This document shows positions 39,699 through 47,292 of a DNA stretch of 53,478 nucleotides, one piece after another (position 1 is the stretch's first letter; every line of letters starts with the position of its first letter). The notes beneath the pieces are model-generated. The model was not told where the DNA came from. It ran no database searches and saw nothing but the letters and a program-made list of their open reading frames with translations. This stretch comes from Cellulomonas xylanilytica (GTDB lineage Bacteria > Actinomycetota > Actinomycetes > Actinomycetales > Cellulomonadaceae), in contig NZ_BJUB01000017.1 of the NCBI RefSeq assembly GCF_007989805.1, forward strand, positions 1 through 53,478, read 5' to 3'. The translations under genes and the position numbers were made by a program.

Positions 39699-40025
39699 GG
39701 GGGCGGCTCCTGTCGGGGGCGTGGCGCTGCTGGACGGCACGATGGCGGACAGGTCGCTGGACCGCGCCCCGACACGGTGCGTGCGCGGAGCGCGACGTCG
39801 TGTCCGCTGCCAGCGTAGGCGAGGGACCGACCGTCCGGATCCAGGCGTTTTGTTAGGAACCCTTCCATTCACCCGCTCCCGGGCAATACGGTCATCGGCA
39901 GGTCGTCCGCCCTCCCGGACGACCGAGCACGGCGACACCGCTGTCGCCGTGCTCACGTACCGCACCCCTCCTCGTGACGGTCGGGTGCCGGTTCCGTCCG
40001 TCCGCCGCTCTCGGAGGGTCTCCGC
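39699..40025. other. 327-base divergent intergenic region with tandem hairpins
   Basis: No gene is seen. GGAAcccTTCC at 39856-39866 (within TTAGGAACCCTTCCA) is an imperfect inverted repeat of the kind found before actinobacterial glycosidase genes. Two perfect hairpins follow without a gap: GGTCGTCCG/CGGACGACC at 39901-39924 (9-bp stem, 6-base loop) and GAGCACGGCGACA/TGTCGCCGTGCTC at 39925-39954 (13-bp stem, 4-base loop). They sit in the chitinase leader, 71 bases before the ATG, and no plus-strand gene ends there, so they are leader structures more likely than terminators. Confidence 0.6.
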
Positions 40026-41336
40026 ATGCCTCGTTCCGTCCGTCTCCATCGACTGGCCACCGCTGCTCTCGCCGCCGTGGTCGCCACCGGCCTCGTCGCC
40101 ACCGCCGGCCTCACGCTCGGCGCGTCCGCGGCCGGCGCCGCCGACACCTGTGCCCAGAAGCCGCGCCCAGCAGGCAAGGTCCTGCAGGGCTACTGGGAGA
40201 GCTGGGACAACTCCAGCGTCCACCCCGGCCTCGGCTACATCCCGATCGACGACGCCCGCCAGAGGCAGCACGGCTACAACGTGCTGATGGCGGCGTTCCC
40301 CGTGATCCTCCCCGACGGCACCGTGAGGTGGGCGGACGGGATGGACACCGGCGTCGACGTCCCGACCCCCGCGCAGATGTGCGCCGCGAAGGCGCAGGGG
40401 CACACGATCCTGATGTCCATCGGCGGGGCCAACGCGAGCATCGACCTCTCCTCGGCGGCGGTCGCGGACCGCTTCGTCGCGACGATCGTGCCCATCCTCA
40501 AGGCCAACAACTTCGACGGCATCGACATCGACATCGAGGCCGGTCTGACCGGCTCCGGCAGCATCGGCACGCTCTCCACCTCGCAGGCCAACCTCATGCG
40601 CATCATCGACGGCGTCCTGGCGCAGATGCCTGCCGGCTTCGGCCTGACCATGGCCCCGGAGACCGCGTACGTGACGGGCGGCTCGGTGGTCTACGGGTCG
40701 ATCTGGGGCTCGTACCTGCCGATCATCAAGAAGTACGCCGACAACGGCCGCCTCTGGTGGCTGAACATGCAGTACTACAACGGCTCCATGTACGACTGCG
40801 CGGGCAACTCCTACGCCGCCGGGACGGTCGCGGGCGTCGTCGCCCAGACCCGGTGCCTCGACGCCGGCCTGACCGTGCAGGGCACGACGATCCGGGTGCC
40901 GTTCGACAAGCAGGTCCCCGGCCTGCCTGCCCAGGTCGGTGCGGGCGGCGGCTACATGTCACCCGCGCTCGTCTCGCAGGCGTGGTCGCAGCTCGGCGGG
41001 GCGCCCAAGGGCCTCATGACGTGGTCGATCAACTGGGACGGCTCGAAGGGCTGGACGTTCGGCGACAACGTGCGCTCGCTGATCGGCGGGACGGTCCCGA
41101 CGCAGACACCGACGCTCACGCCGACACCGACACCGACGCCGACGAGCACGCCCACCGCGACGCCCACTCCGACGCCCACGCCGACGACGCCGAGCGGCAC
41201 CTGGGCGGCGTACAAGGCCTACAAGGTCGGCGACGTCGTCACCTACGGCGGGACCCGGTACTCGTGCCGCCAGGCGCACACGTCGCTGCCGGGGTGGGAG
41301 CCGCCGAACGTCCTGGCGCTCTGGCTACCGGCCTGA
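40026..41336 (+). CDS. Secreted GH18 chitinase with C-terminal CBM5/12
   Basis: 436 residues; GGAGGG eight bases upstream of the ATG. Signal peptide about 1-39 (ATAALAAVVATGLVATAG, ending GASAAGAAD). GH18 barrel about 48-355 with the catalytic motif DGIDIDIE (D164, D167, D169, E171), substrate-assisted residues in MAPETAYV and NMQYYN, and MTWSINWDGS near the end. A TP-rich linker (355-390) leads to CBM5/12 (391-436, WAAYKAYKVGDVVTYGGTRY). It degrades chitin outside the cell with retention of configuration. A hairpin terminator follows. Confidence 0.95.
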   Translation: MPRSVRLHRLATAALAAVVATGLVATAGLTLGASAAGAADTCAQKPRPAGKVLQGYWESWDNSSVHPGLGYIPIDDARQRQHGYNVLMAAFPVILPDGTVRWADGMDTGVDVPTPAQMCAAKAQGHTILMSIGGANASIDLSSAAVADRFVATIVPILKANNFDGIDIDIEAGLTGSGSIGTLSTSQANLMRIIDGVLAQMPAGFGLTMAPETAYVTGGSVVYGSIWGSYLPIIKKYADNGRLWWLNMQYYNGSMYDCAGNSYAAGTVAGVVAQTRCLDAGLTVQGTTIRVPFDKQVPGLPAQVGAGGGYMSPALVSQAWSQLGGAPKGLMTWSINWDGSKGWTFGDNVRSLIGGTVPTQTPTLTPTPTPTPTSTPTATPTPTPTPTTPSGTWAAYKAYKVGDVVTYGGTRYSCRQAHTSLPGWEPPNVLALWLPA

Positions 41337-41343
41337 CGGGCAG

Positions 41344-41378
41344 GGTCGGCGCCGGGCCCGCACGGCTCGGCGCCGACC
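41344..41378 (+). terminator. Chitinase terminator
   Basis: A perfect 10-bp stem (GGTCGGCGCC / GGCGCCGACC), loop of 15, followed by TTCT, begins eight bases after the chitinase stop. Confidence 0.7.
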
Positions 41379-41436
41379 TTCTCCACGTCTCCTCGCAGTA
41401 CGGTCGGCGCACAGGATCGGCAGGGGGCGCCGGGAA

Positions 41437-42249
41437 ATGAAGGTGGCAGGCACGACGGTCGTCGTGACGGGCGGTGGCGACGGCATCGGCCGCGAGCTCG
41501 TGCTCGGGCTGCTGGCGCGCGGTGCGCGGGTCGCCGCGGTCAGCCGGAGCGCGGATCACCTGCGCGAGACCGCCGACCGTGCCGGCTCCCTGGCGGACCG
41601 GCTCTCCACCCACGTCGTCGACGTCAGCGACCGCGCTGCCGTCGAGGCGCTCCCCGCGGACGTCGTCGCCGAGCACGGCCAGGTCGACGGCCTGGTCAAC
41701 TGTGCCGGGATCATCCGGCCGTTCGTGCCGCTGCTCGACCTGGAGTACGCGGACATCGAGCGCGTGATGGCGGTGAACTTCTGGGGCCCGGTGCACACGA
41801 CGAAGGCGTTCCTGCCGCTCCTGGTTGCCAGGCCCCGGGCGCACCTCGTGAACGTCTCGAGCATGGGCGGGTTCCTACCGGTGCCGGGGCAGACGGCGTA
41901 CGGGGCCTCGAAGGCGGCGCTCCGGCTCCTCACGGAAGGGCTGCACTCCGAGCTGGCCGGCACCTCCGTGTCCGTCACGGTCGTCTTCCCCGGGGCGACG
42001 CGCACGGGGATCGTCGAGAACTCCGGGGTGCGTCCCCCGGACGTGACCGGTGCGACGGCGCGACGGCTGGAGAAGCGGATGACGCCGGCGCCGGCGGCCG
42101 CGCGCCGGATCCTCGACGCCGTCGAGCGGGACGCCTACCGGGTCACCGTCGGCAAGGACGCGGCCGTCATGGACGTCCTCGCCCGCCTGGCGCCCGAGCG
42201 CGCGGCGCGCCTGGTCCGGACGAAGATGCAGGCGCTGCTCAGCCCGTGA
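41437..42249 (+). CDS. SDR-family oxidoreductase
   Basis: 270 residues. TTVVVTGGGDGIGRELVLGL carries the TGxxxGIG motif at 11-18, NCAG near 89, catalytic residues in NVSSMGGFLPVPGQTAYGAS (Ser and Tyr) and KAAL; VVFPGATRTGIVENSG is the PG motif. The C-terminal 60 residues (RRLEKRMTPAPAAARRILDA, DRLARLAPERAARLVRTK) resemble membrane-peripheral SDRs such as YqjQ/DltE-like. The 3' end overlaps that of the convergent GH9 gene by 11 bases. Confidence 0.88.
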   Translation: MKVAGTTVVVTGGGDGIGRELVLGLLARGARVAAVSRSADHLRETADRAGSLADRLSTHVVDVSDRAAVEALPADVVAEHGQVDGLVNCAGIIRPFVPLLDLEYADIERVMAVNFWGPVHTTKAFLPLLVARPRAHLVNVSSMGGFLPVPGQTAYGASKAALRLLTEGLHSELAGTSVSVTVVFPGATRTGIVENSGVRPPDVTGATARRLEKRMTPAPAAARRILDAVERDAYRVTVGKDAAVMDVLARLAPERAARLVRTKMQALLSP

Positions 42250-43909
42250 GGAACGCGGCGACCCACACCAGCGGGGCGTTCCAGCGGATGCACACGTCGT
42301 TCGTCACCTCGGACGTGGGCTCGTCCAGGTAGCACAGCTGGGGCGCCAGCCCGACCAGGCGCGGGTCGTAGGGGAAGTCCGCCACGGGCACGGAGTTCGC
42401 GCCCCCGGCGAGGGCTCCCGCCGGGGGCGGGGGCATCGTCGGGTCGAGGTCGTGCCCGAACTGGCGGGTGCGCTGGTGGTGGCTGTGGTCGGTGCCGTAC
42501 CCGGTGACGTAGCTCTGCCCGAGCGCGTTGCGACCCAGCACGTAGTCCAGGCCGGTCGCCACGGCGGCGCGGTAGAGCGGGTCTCCGGTGACCAGGTGAG
42601 CCACGCCGAGCACGACGAGGTTGTTCAGGATCCGGCCGTTCGACCCCCACTCCCAGCCGGCGGCGGGGGCGTACGGCTGACCCCACGGCTGGCGGGCCTG
42701 CAGGTCCAGCAGCCGGTCGGCGCCGGCGCGCAGGCTGCCCACGACGCGGTCGTGGTCGGCGAACCCCGCACCGTGCAGCGCGAGGTCGAGCCGGGCGGGA
42801 GCGGCGACGGCGTGGAAGTCGAAACCGGCGTCGTCGAACGGGTCGGTGCTGTGCTCGGGGCTGCGCAGGACGTCGACCTCGTAGGCGTCGTCACCGGTCG
42901 CCAGCCAGAGCTCGGTGGCAGCCCAGCAGAAGTCGTCGCCGATCGTGTCGTCGTCGTAGGGGCCGCCGCCGTGGCGGGCGTGGTCGTCCGGAGGGAGGAG
43001 GTCCGGGTGCCGACGAGCCGCGTCGTAGGCCGACCGCGCGGCGACCTCCAGCCGGAGGGCGTACGCGCGGTCGACCGACCGGAAGTGCCGGGCGCCGGCG
43101 GCGGCCGCGGCAGCCAGGTGCAGCGCCGCCGTCGTCGACGGGCGGTGCAGGACGCGGTCGGTCGGGTCGAGGTGCGGCCACCCGGGCACAGGGGACCAGG
43201 TGGTGCCGTGCACGCGGTGGAACGCCAGCCCGGCCAGCGGTCGCCCCGGCGGGACCTGCATCCGCAGCAGCCAGTCGAGCTGCCACCGGCACTCCGCGCG
43301 GAGGTCGGCGCGGTCGGGGAGCAGATCGAGCGTGGCCAGCAGCTGCCACACCGCGATCGCGCCGCTGGTCACGTACTTGCCGTAGTCACCCGCGTCGTAC
43401 CAGCCGCCGGACACGTCGTAGCTGCCGTCGTCGTGCCACCCGGGGTAGAGGGCCTGGGCCGCCGGACCGGTCCAGGCGGGGACGGAGGTGTCCGGGTGGC
43501 CGGCGGGCCGGGCGTAGCCGGGGACCGCGATCTCGGACCCCGAGCGCATCACCGTGAAGAAGCGCAGGGCATCGTCGCGCAGGTCGGCCAGCACCGTGCG
43601 GTCCACCCGGAACGGGTGGCTGAGCGACGAGGCCGCCAGGACCCGGTAGGCGCCCTCGGGCAGGTCGCCGAGGTCCAGCACGTGCACCGGCAGCCCGGAG
43701 GTGGGTTCCGGCCGGACCGGCCAGGGCTCCGACCTGCCGTCCCGCACGACGGAGCCGTCGTCGCGCACGACGGTGAACGGGACGGGTGCGACCTCGGGGG
43801 ACACGAGGGTCGCGCGCATCGGCCGGCCCGGCGCGTACCCGACCTGGTTGAGCCGCACGGCCGGGCGCCGGGCGAGGACGTCCCGCACGGACCACGGGAG
43901 CCCCGTCAC
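42239..43909 (-). CDS. Intracellular GH9-family enzyme with altered acid residue
   Basis: 556 residues from the GTG at 43909, which overlaps the sigma-factor stop (GTGA). No signal peptide. Residues 15-110 are the Ig-like cellulase N-domain (VRLNQVGYAPGRPMRATLVS). GH9 (alpha/alpha)6 domain about 112-556: SGGWYDAGDYGKYVTSG (D172, D175), HRVHGTTW, GDDFCWAATELWLATGD, NILNN-type loop (GRILNNLVVLG), and the end SEVTNDVCIRWNAPLVW. In GH9 enzymes the acid Glu lies in NEV at that place; here it is D538. It may hydrolyse imported oligosaccharides, or be catalytically modified. Confidence 0.88.
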   Translation of the reverse strand: MTGLPWSVRDVLARRPAVRLNQVGYAPGRPMRATLVSPEVAPVPFTVVRDDGSVVRDGRSEPWPVRPEPTSGLPVHVLDLGDLPEGAYRVLAASSLSHPFRVDRTVLADLRDDALRFFTVMRSGSEIAVPGYARPAGHPDTSVPAWTGPAAQALYPGWHDDGSYDVSGGWYDAGDYGKYVTSGAIAVWQLLATLDLLPDRADLRAECRWQLDWLLRMQVPPGRPLAGLAFHRVHGTTWSPVPGWPHLDPTDRVLHRPSTTAALHLAAAAAAGARHFRSVDRAYALRLEVAARSAYDAARRHPDLLPPDDHARHGGGPYDDDTIGDDFCWAATELWLATGDDAYEVDVLRSPEHSTDPFDDAGFDFHAVAAPARLDLALHGAGFADHDRVVGSLRAGADRLLDLQARQPWGQPYAPAAGWEWGSNGRILNNLVVLGVAHLVTGDPLYRAAVATGLDYVLGRNALGQSYVTGYGTDHSHHQRTRQFGHDLDPTMPPPPAGALAGGANSVPVADFPYDPRLVGLAPQLCYLDEPTSEVTNDVCIRWNAPLVWVAAFLTG

Positions 43910-45105
43910 GCCGACCCCCCGACCAGCCGGGCCACCTGCGCGTCGAGGTACCGGCGCTCCGCCAGGTTCGTCGCACGTCCGGATGCCCGTCGGTAGCACG
44001 CCAGGGCTCGGTCGCGGTCGCCCGCCTGCTCGTACAGGTGCGCGCGCAGCTGGTCGAGGCGGGGCAGCGACTCGTCGAGACCCTCGAGGATCGCCAGGCC
44101 GGCCTGCGGTCCGTCGACCATCCCGGCGGCCACGGCCCGGTTGAGCGTCACGACGGGACTGCCCGTCATCTGCTCGAGCAGCGAGTAGAGCGCGGCGATC
44201 TGCGCCCAGTCGGTGGCGTCCGCGGTCACCGCACGGTCGTGCACCGCCGCGATCGCCGCCTGCAGCTGGTACTCGCCGACGGCCCCGCTGCCGATCGCCT
44301 CGTCGAGCAGCGCGACCCCCTCCGCGATGCGCCCGCGGTCCCAGCGCGACCGGTCCTGGTCGGCGAGCGGCACCGGGTCGCCGGCCGCGTCGGTGCGGGC
44401 CGCGCGGCGGGCGTCGATCAGCAGCAGGAGGGCGAGCAGGCCGGCCGCCTCGGCGTCAGGCCCCGACGCGTGCACCAGCCGCGCGAGCCGGATGGCCTCG
44501 TCCGACAGGTCGACGCGGGTCAGGTCCGCGCCCGTGCTGCCGACGTAACCCTCGTTGAACATCAGGTACAGCACCCGCAGCACGCTGCGCAGCCGGGCCG
44601 GGCGGTCCTCGGGCGAGGGCATCGAGAAGCTCTCGCGCGCGACCCGCTGCTTCGCCCGGCTGATCCGCTGCGCCATCGTCGCCTCCGGGACGAGGAACGC
44701 CCGGGCGATCTCGGCGGTGCTCAGCCCGCCGACCGCGCGCAGCGTCAGCGCGATGGCCGACGGGGGTGTCAGGACCGGGTGGCAGCACAGGAACAGGACG
44801 GCCAGGGTGTCGTCGTCCTGGGCGGCCTCGCCCTGCGCGGGTTCGGACGCGACGCGCAGCTCCCGGTCACGGCGGGCGGTGTCGCTGCGCCACTGGTCGA
44901 CCATCCGCCGCGACGCCGTCTGCAGGAGCCACCCGCGGGGCTGCGCCGGAAGCCCGTCCACCGGCCAGCGACGGGCCGCCGCGATCAGTGCCTCCTGCAC
45001 GGCGTCCTCGGCCGCGTCGAAGTCGCCCCACCGGCGCGCGAGCGTGCCGAGGACCTGCGGCGCGAGCTCGCGCAGCAGGTCCTCGACCTCGACGGAGACG
45101 TTCAG
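43906..45105 (-). CDS. ECF42-type sigma factor with C-terminal TPR-like domain
   Basis: 399 residues. Sigma region 2 about 8-75 (LRELAPQVLGTLARRWGDFD, DAVQEALIAAARRW, PRGWLLQTASRRMVDQWR), region 4 about 105-160 (LTLRAVGGLSTAEIARAFLV, MAQRISRAKQRV), then the large C-terminal TPR-like extension (from VLYLMFNEGYVGSTG to YRRASGRATNLAERRYLDAQ) diagnostic of COG4941/ECF42. No ATG, GTG or TTG exists near the homologous start; CTG at 45105-45103 overlaps the upstream stop as CTGA. It is coupled to a DGPF gene upstream, the standard ECF42 context, and to a GH9 gene downstream. Confidence 0.9.
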   Translation of the reverse strand: MNVSVEVEDLLRELAPQVLGTLARRWGDFDAAEDAVQEALIAAARRWPVDGLPAQPRGWLLQTASRRMVDQWRSDTARRDRELRVASEPAQGEAAQDDDTLAVLFLCCHPVLTPPSAIALTLRAVGGLSTAEIARAFLVPEATMAQRISRAKQRVARESFSMPSPEDRPARLRSVLRVLYLMFNEGYVGSTGADLTRVDLSDEAIRLARLVHASGPDAEAAGLLALLLLIDARRAARTDAAGDPVPLADQDRSRWDRGRIAEGVALLDEAIGSGAVGEYQLQAAIAAVHDRAVTADATDWAQIAALYSLLEQMTGSPVVTLNRAVAAGMVDGPQAGLAILEGLDESLPRLDQLRAHLYEQAGDRDRALACYRRASGRATNLAERRYLDAQVARLVGGSA

Positions 45106-45542
45106 CGCGGGGTGCTCGCCGTCTCGAGGTACGCGTTCATCTCCTCGACCCCCGACGGCCCGTCGTCCATGATCCGCCGCACCTGGATGGGCTGCTGCGT
45201 CGGGACGCCGCCGCGACCGGGCACGGCGGACACCAGGGCGGCGATCTCCAGCGCGCGCTCCTCGGACTCCACGTCGACGATCTGGTAGCCCGCGACCCAC
45301 TCCTTGAACTCCTGGAACGGACCGTCCGTGATGACGGGGGTCACGCCGTCCGACCGGACCACCTTGGCCAGGTCGGGCCCGGTGAGGACCTCGCCGCCGA
45401 CGAGCTCGCCGTTCGCGGTCAGCTCGGCGTTCAACCGTCCGTAGTAGTCCAGGTGGGCCGCGACCTCGTCGTCCGTCCACTGCGACATCGGTGACTCGTC
45501 GGGACCGCTCTGGAAGTCCACGATCAACAGGTACCTGGCCAT
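45102..45542 (-). CDS. DGPF/YCII-family protein, ECF42 partner
   Basis: 146 residues; GGAGGAG before the ATG. MARYLLIVDFQSGPDESPMS opens the fold, TDGPFQEFKEWVAGYQIVDV carries an intact DGPF motif near 91-94, and the C-terminus is EEMNAYLETASTPR. The stop overlaps a CTG that begins the sigma-factor gene. In ECF42 loci the DGPF gene is both neighbour and target of the sigma factor. It is the only canonical long DGPF copy in the window. Confidence 0.92.
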   Translation of the reverse strand: MARYLLIVDFQSGPDESPMSQWTDDEVAAHLDYYGRLNAELTANGELVGGEVLTGPDLAKVVRSDGVTPVITDGPFQEFKEWVAGYQIVDVESEERALEIAALVSAVPGRGGVPTQQPIQVRRIMDDGPSGVEEMNAYLETASTPR

Positions 45543-45588
45543 GACTGCTCCTCCTTCGTCGTGCCCAGACTGGCACTCTCACTCGAAG

Positions 45589-45615
45589 AACGGAGCCCGC
45601 CCGTCGTTCTCTACA
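45589..45615 (-). promoter_or_regulatory. Weak ECF42-type promoter of the DGPF-sigma-GH9 operon
   Basis: Minus strand TGTAGA (45615-45610), 17 bases, CGTT (45592-45589): one mismatch in each box against TGTCGA-17-CGTC, at the same spacing and about 50 bases from the ATG. If used by the sigma factor it would give weak autoregulation. Confidence 0.4.
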
Positions 45616-45641
45616 CGGCGAGGTGGAGTAGTTTCGCGCGC

Positions 45642-45992
45642 ATGGACCCGTCGTCCTCGACCCGGATGCCCGGCCGCCTGGTGCCCGCCGGCGGAGGGCA
45701 CGTGCCCGTCCGGGTCCGTGGGTTCGTCGACGACGCCGCGCCGCCGCGCGCGCAGCGGTCCGAGCGCGGGTTCGCCGTCGTGCTGGCACGCACCGAGCAC
45801 GCCGTGGTCAAGGTCGTCGACGGCACCACCGTCCTCGGCTACCTGCCGGAGGGGTGGTCGCAGGTGGTCGACTTCGAGCTGTGGTCGTGCGAGCAGGCCG
45901 GGGAGCCCGCCCTGGCGCGAGCGGTCCTCGAGGGCGCCCGCGGCGAGCGGGACCTCTTCGTCATGCTGAGCTGGCCCCGCCGCCGCGGGTGA
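45642..45992 (+). CDS. Conserved-looking protein of unknown function
   Basis: 116 residues from the ATG at 45642; AGGTGGAG lies about 13 bases upstream. RLVPAGGGHVPVRVRGFVDD, AVVLARTEHAVVKVVDGTTV, WSQVVDFELWSCEQAGEPAL and ARGERDLFVMLSWPRRRG suggest a small beta-rich fold ending in helices. No family is recognised. Its stop overlaps the start of the truncated kinase by GTGA, so both are co-transcribed. Confidence 0.75.
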   Translation: MDPSSSTRMPGRLVPAGGGHVPVRVRGFVDDAAPPRAQRSERGFAVVLARTEHAVVKVVDGTTVLGYLPEGWSQVVDFELWSCEQAGEPALARAVLEGARGERDLFVMLSWPRRRG

Positions 45993-46210
45993 GCCTCGAG
46001 GCGGTAGTCGCCCGCCTGCGGGCCGCCGTGCCTGACCGCGGGCGGGCGCTCGTCGCCGTCGACGGCGTCGGGGCCAGCGGGAAGACCACGCTCGCCGCGC
46101 GGCTGGCACAGTGCCTGGGCCCGCGTCCCGTGATCGTGCTGCACGCCGACGACTTCTTCCATCCGTCGGCGGTCCGGCACGCGCGAGGGCGCGACTCGCG
46201 TCGGTCCTGA
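45989..46210 (+). pseudogene. Truncated uridine-kinase-like P-loop protein
   Basis: 73 residues. VSLEAVVARLRAAVPDRGRA, then VAVDGVGASGKTTLAARLAQ holds Walker A, and VIVLHADDFFHPSAVRHARGRDS matches the uridine-kinase-like family up to its RHARGRDSP segment. There the frame ends abruptly (RRS, stop). Full-length relatives have some 120 more residues including the lid and substrate site. Fourteen bases later begins palindromic element B. The rest of the gene is not found in any frame before the next gene, so a deletion joined to the element is likely. Confidence 0.7.
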
Positions 46211-46223
46211 CCCCGCCGGTCGG

Positions 46224-46291
46224 CGAGATCGTGGCTTCGGCGCGAGATCGTGGGTACGCACCCCCGATCTCGCGCCGGACCCACGATCTCG
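46224..46291. repeat. Four-unit palindromic element, copy B
   Basis: Units CGAGATCGTGGC (46224-46235), CGAGATCGTGGG (46243-46254), CCCCCGATCTCG (46261-46272) and CCCACGATCTCG (46280-46291), gaps 7, 6 and 7. Length 68 bp as in copy A (81% identical). The first gap TTCGGCG is shared with copy A. It lies between convergent genes, directly after the truncated kinase. Confidence 0.88.
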
Positions 46292-46298
46292 AGCTCGC

Positions 46299-47081
46299 CT
46301 ACACCTCGACGGTCACCGGTGAGCCCGGGTCGGCCCACACCGTGGTCCCGCCGTCGGGGGCGAGCTCGGGTCGCTCCAGGGCGGCGGCGCTGTCCAGGAA
46401 GTGTGACCAGCCCTCGTGGTGCACGGGCAGCACCGTGCTCGGTCGGACCGCCCGGCACAGGTCGCGGCCGTCGGCGACTGTCATCGTGAAGCGGATCGGG
46501 CCCGTCGTCGGGAACCGGACGCCGCCGAGGTGCACGACGACGGTGCCCACCGAGAGCTTGTCCGCCAGGTGCCGGACCTCCGAGGTCAGCGTCGTGTCGC
46601 CGGTCACCCACACCGCCCCGTGCTCCTGCCCCTCCCACGTGAGGGCGAAGCCGGTGACCGCGCCGATGACGGCCCGGGCGCCGACGGGTCCGTGCCGGCC
46701 GGGCGTGGCGGTGACCGTGAGGGTCGGGCGGTCGGGGTGGGTCAGCGTCGTCGCCTCCCACGGGCGCAGGCCCTGCGCGGGAGCGCCGAGGCGACGAGCG
46801 CCGGGAACGGTGGTCAGCACGGTCGGGACGTCGGCGAGCATCGCGCGTCCGGCGTCGTCGAGGTTGTCCGCGTGGTGGTCGTGGCTGAGCAGGACGGCGT
46901 CGACCGCGCCGACCTCCTCCACCGACAGCGCGGGACCGGTCGTCTTGCGCGACGACGTCCCCCAGCCGAACCCGTACGTCCGGCCGGGGGCGTCGAACGT
47001 CGGGTCGGTCAGCAGTCGCCAGCCGTCGACCTCGAGCAGGGCCGTCGGTCCGCCGATGTGCGTGAACGTCAGCGCCGACAC
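46299..47081 (-). CDS. MBL-fold metal-dependent hydrolase (UlaG-like)
   Basis: 260 residues, GTG start. LTFTHIGGPTALLEVDGWRL, LLTDPTFD, LSHDHHADNLDDA (the HxHxDN metal motif near 66-72), WVTGDTTL, VVVHLGG and LPVHHEGWSHF place it in the UlaG/RomA group of beta-lactamase-fold hydrolases. All metal ligands are present. A 19-codon reading frame with its own SD ends two bases before its start. Substrate unknown. Confidence 0.9.
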   Translation of the reverse strand: MSALTFTHIGGPTALLEVDGWRLLTDPTFDAPGRTYGFGWGTSSRKTTGPALSVEEVGAVDAVLLSHDHHADNLDDAGRAMLADVPTVLTTVPGARRLGAPAQGLRPWEATTLTHPDRPTLTVTATPGRHGPVGARAVIGAVTGFALTWEGQEHGAVWVTGDTTLTSEVRHLADKLSVGTVVVHLGGVRFPTTGPIRFTMTVADGRDLCRAVRPSTVLPVHHEGWSHFLDSAAALERPELAPDGGTTVWADPGSPVTVEV

Positions 47082-47083
47082 GT

Positions 47084-47143
47084 TCAGGCCGCGCTGACCG
47101 TCGAGGCGGCGCGGGCGAGCACGTTCGTGTCCGGAGCGGTCAT
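47084..47143 (-). CDS. Possible 19-residue leader peptide before the MBL gene
   Basis: MTAPDTNVLARAASTVSAA has an ATG at 47143 preceded by GAGGTG, and stops two bases before the MBL GTG, which itself has no separate SD. Translation of this short frame would deliver ribosomes to the hydrolase start. It could instead be the remnant of a lost gene. Confidence 0.4.
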   Translation of the reverse strand: MTAPDTNVLARAASTVSAA

Positions 47144-47292
47144 CGCGGCACCTCGTTCGTCGTCGCGGGACCGGTCCGTCCGACCCGCTGGGGACACAGT
47201 GGCACCGACGGGCACCCGGTGTGCGCGGTTCTGGAGCCCGAACCAGGACGCCGACCGCGGACCACGTCCACGGCCGGCGGCCTGGCAGCTGG

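Noticed and set aside
41100..41190. Short tandem DNA repeat (ACGCCGACACC-like)
   Set aside because: It simply encodes the Thr-Pro linker of the chitinase.
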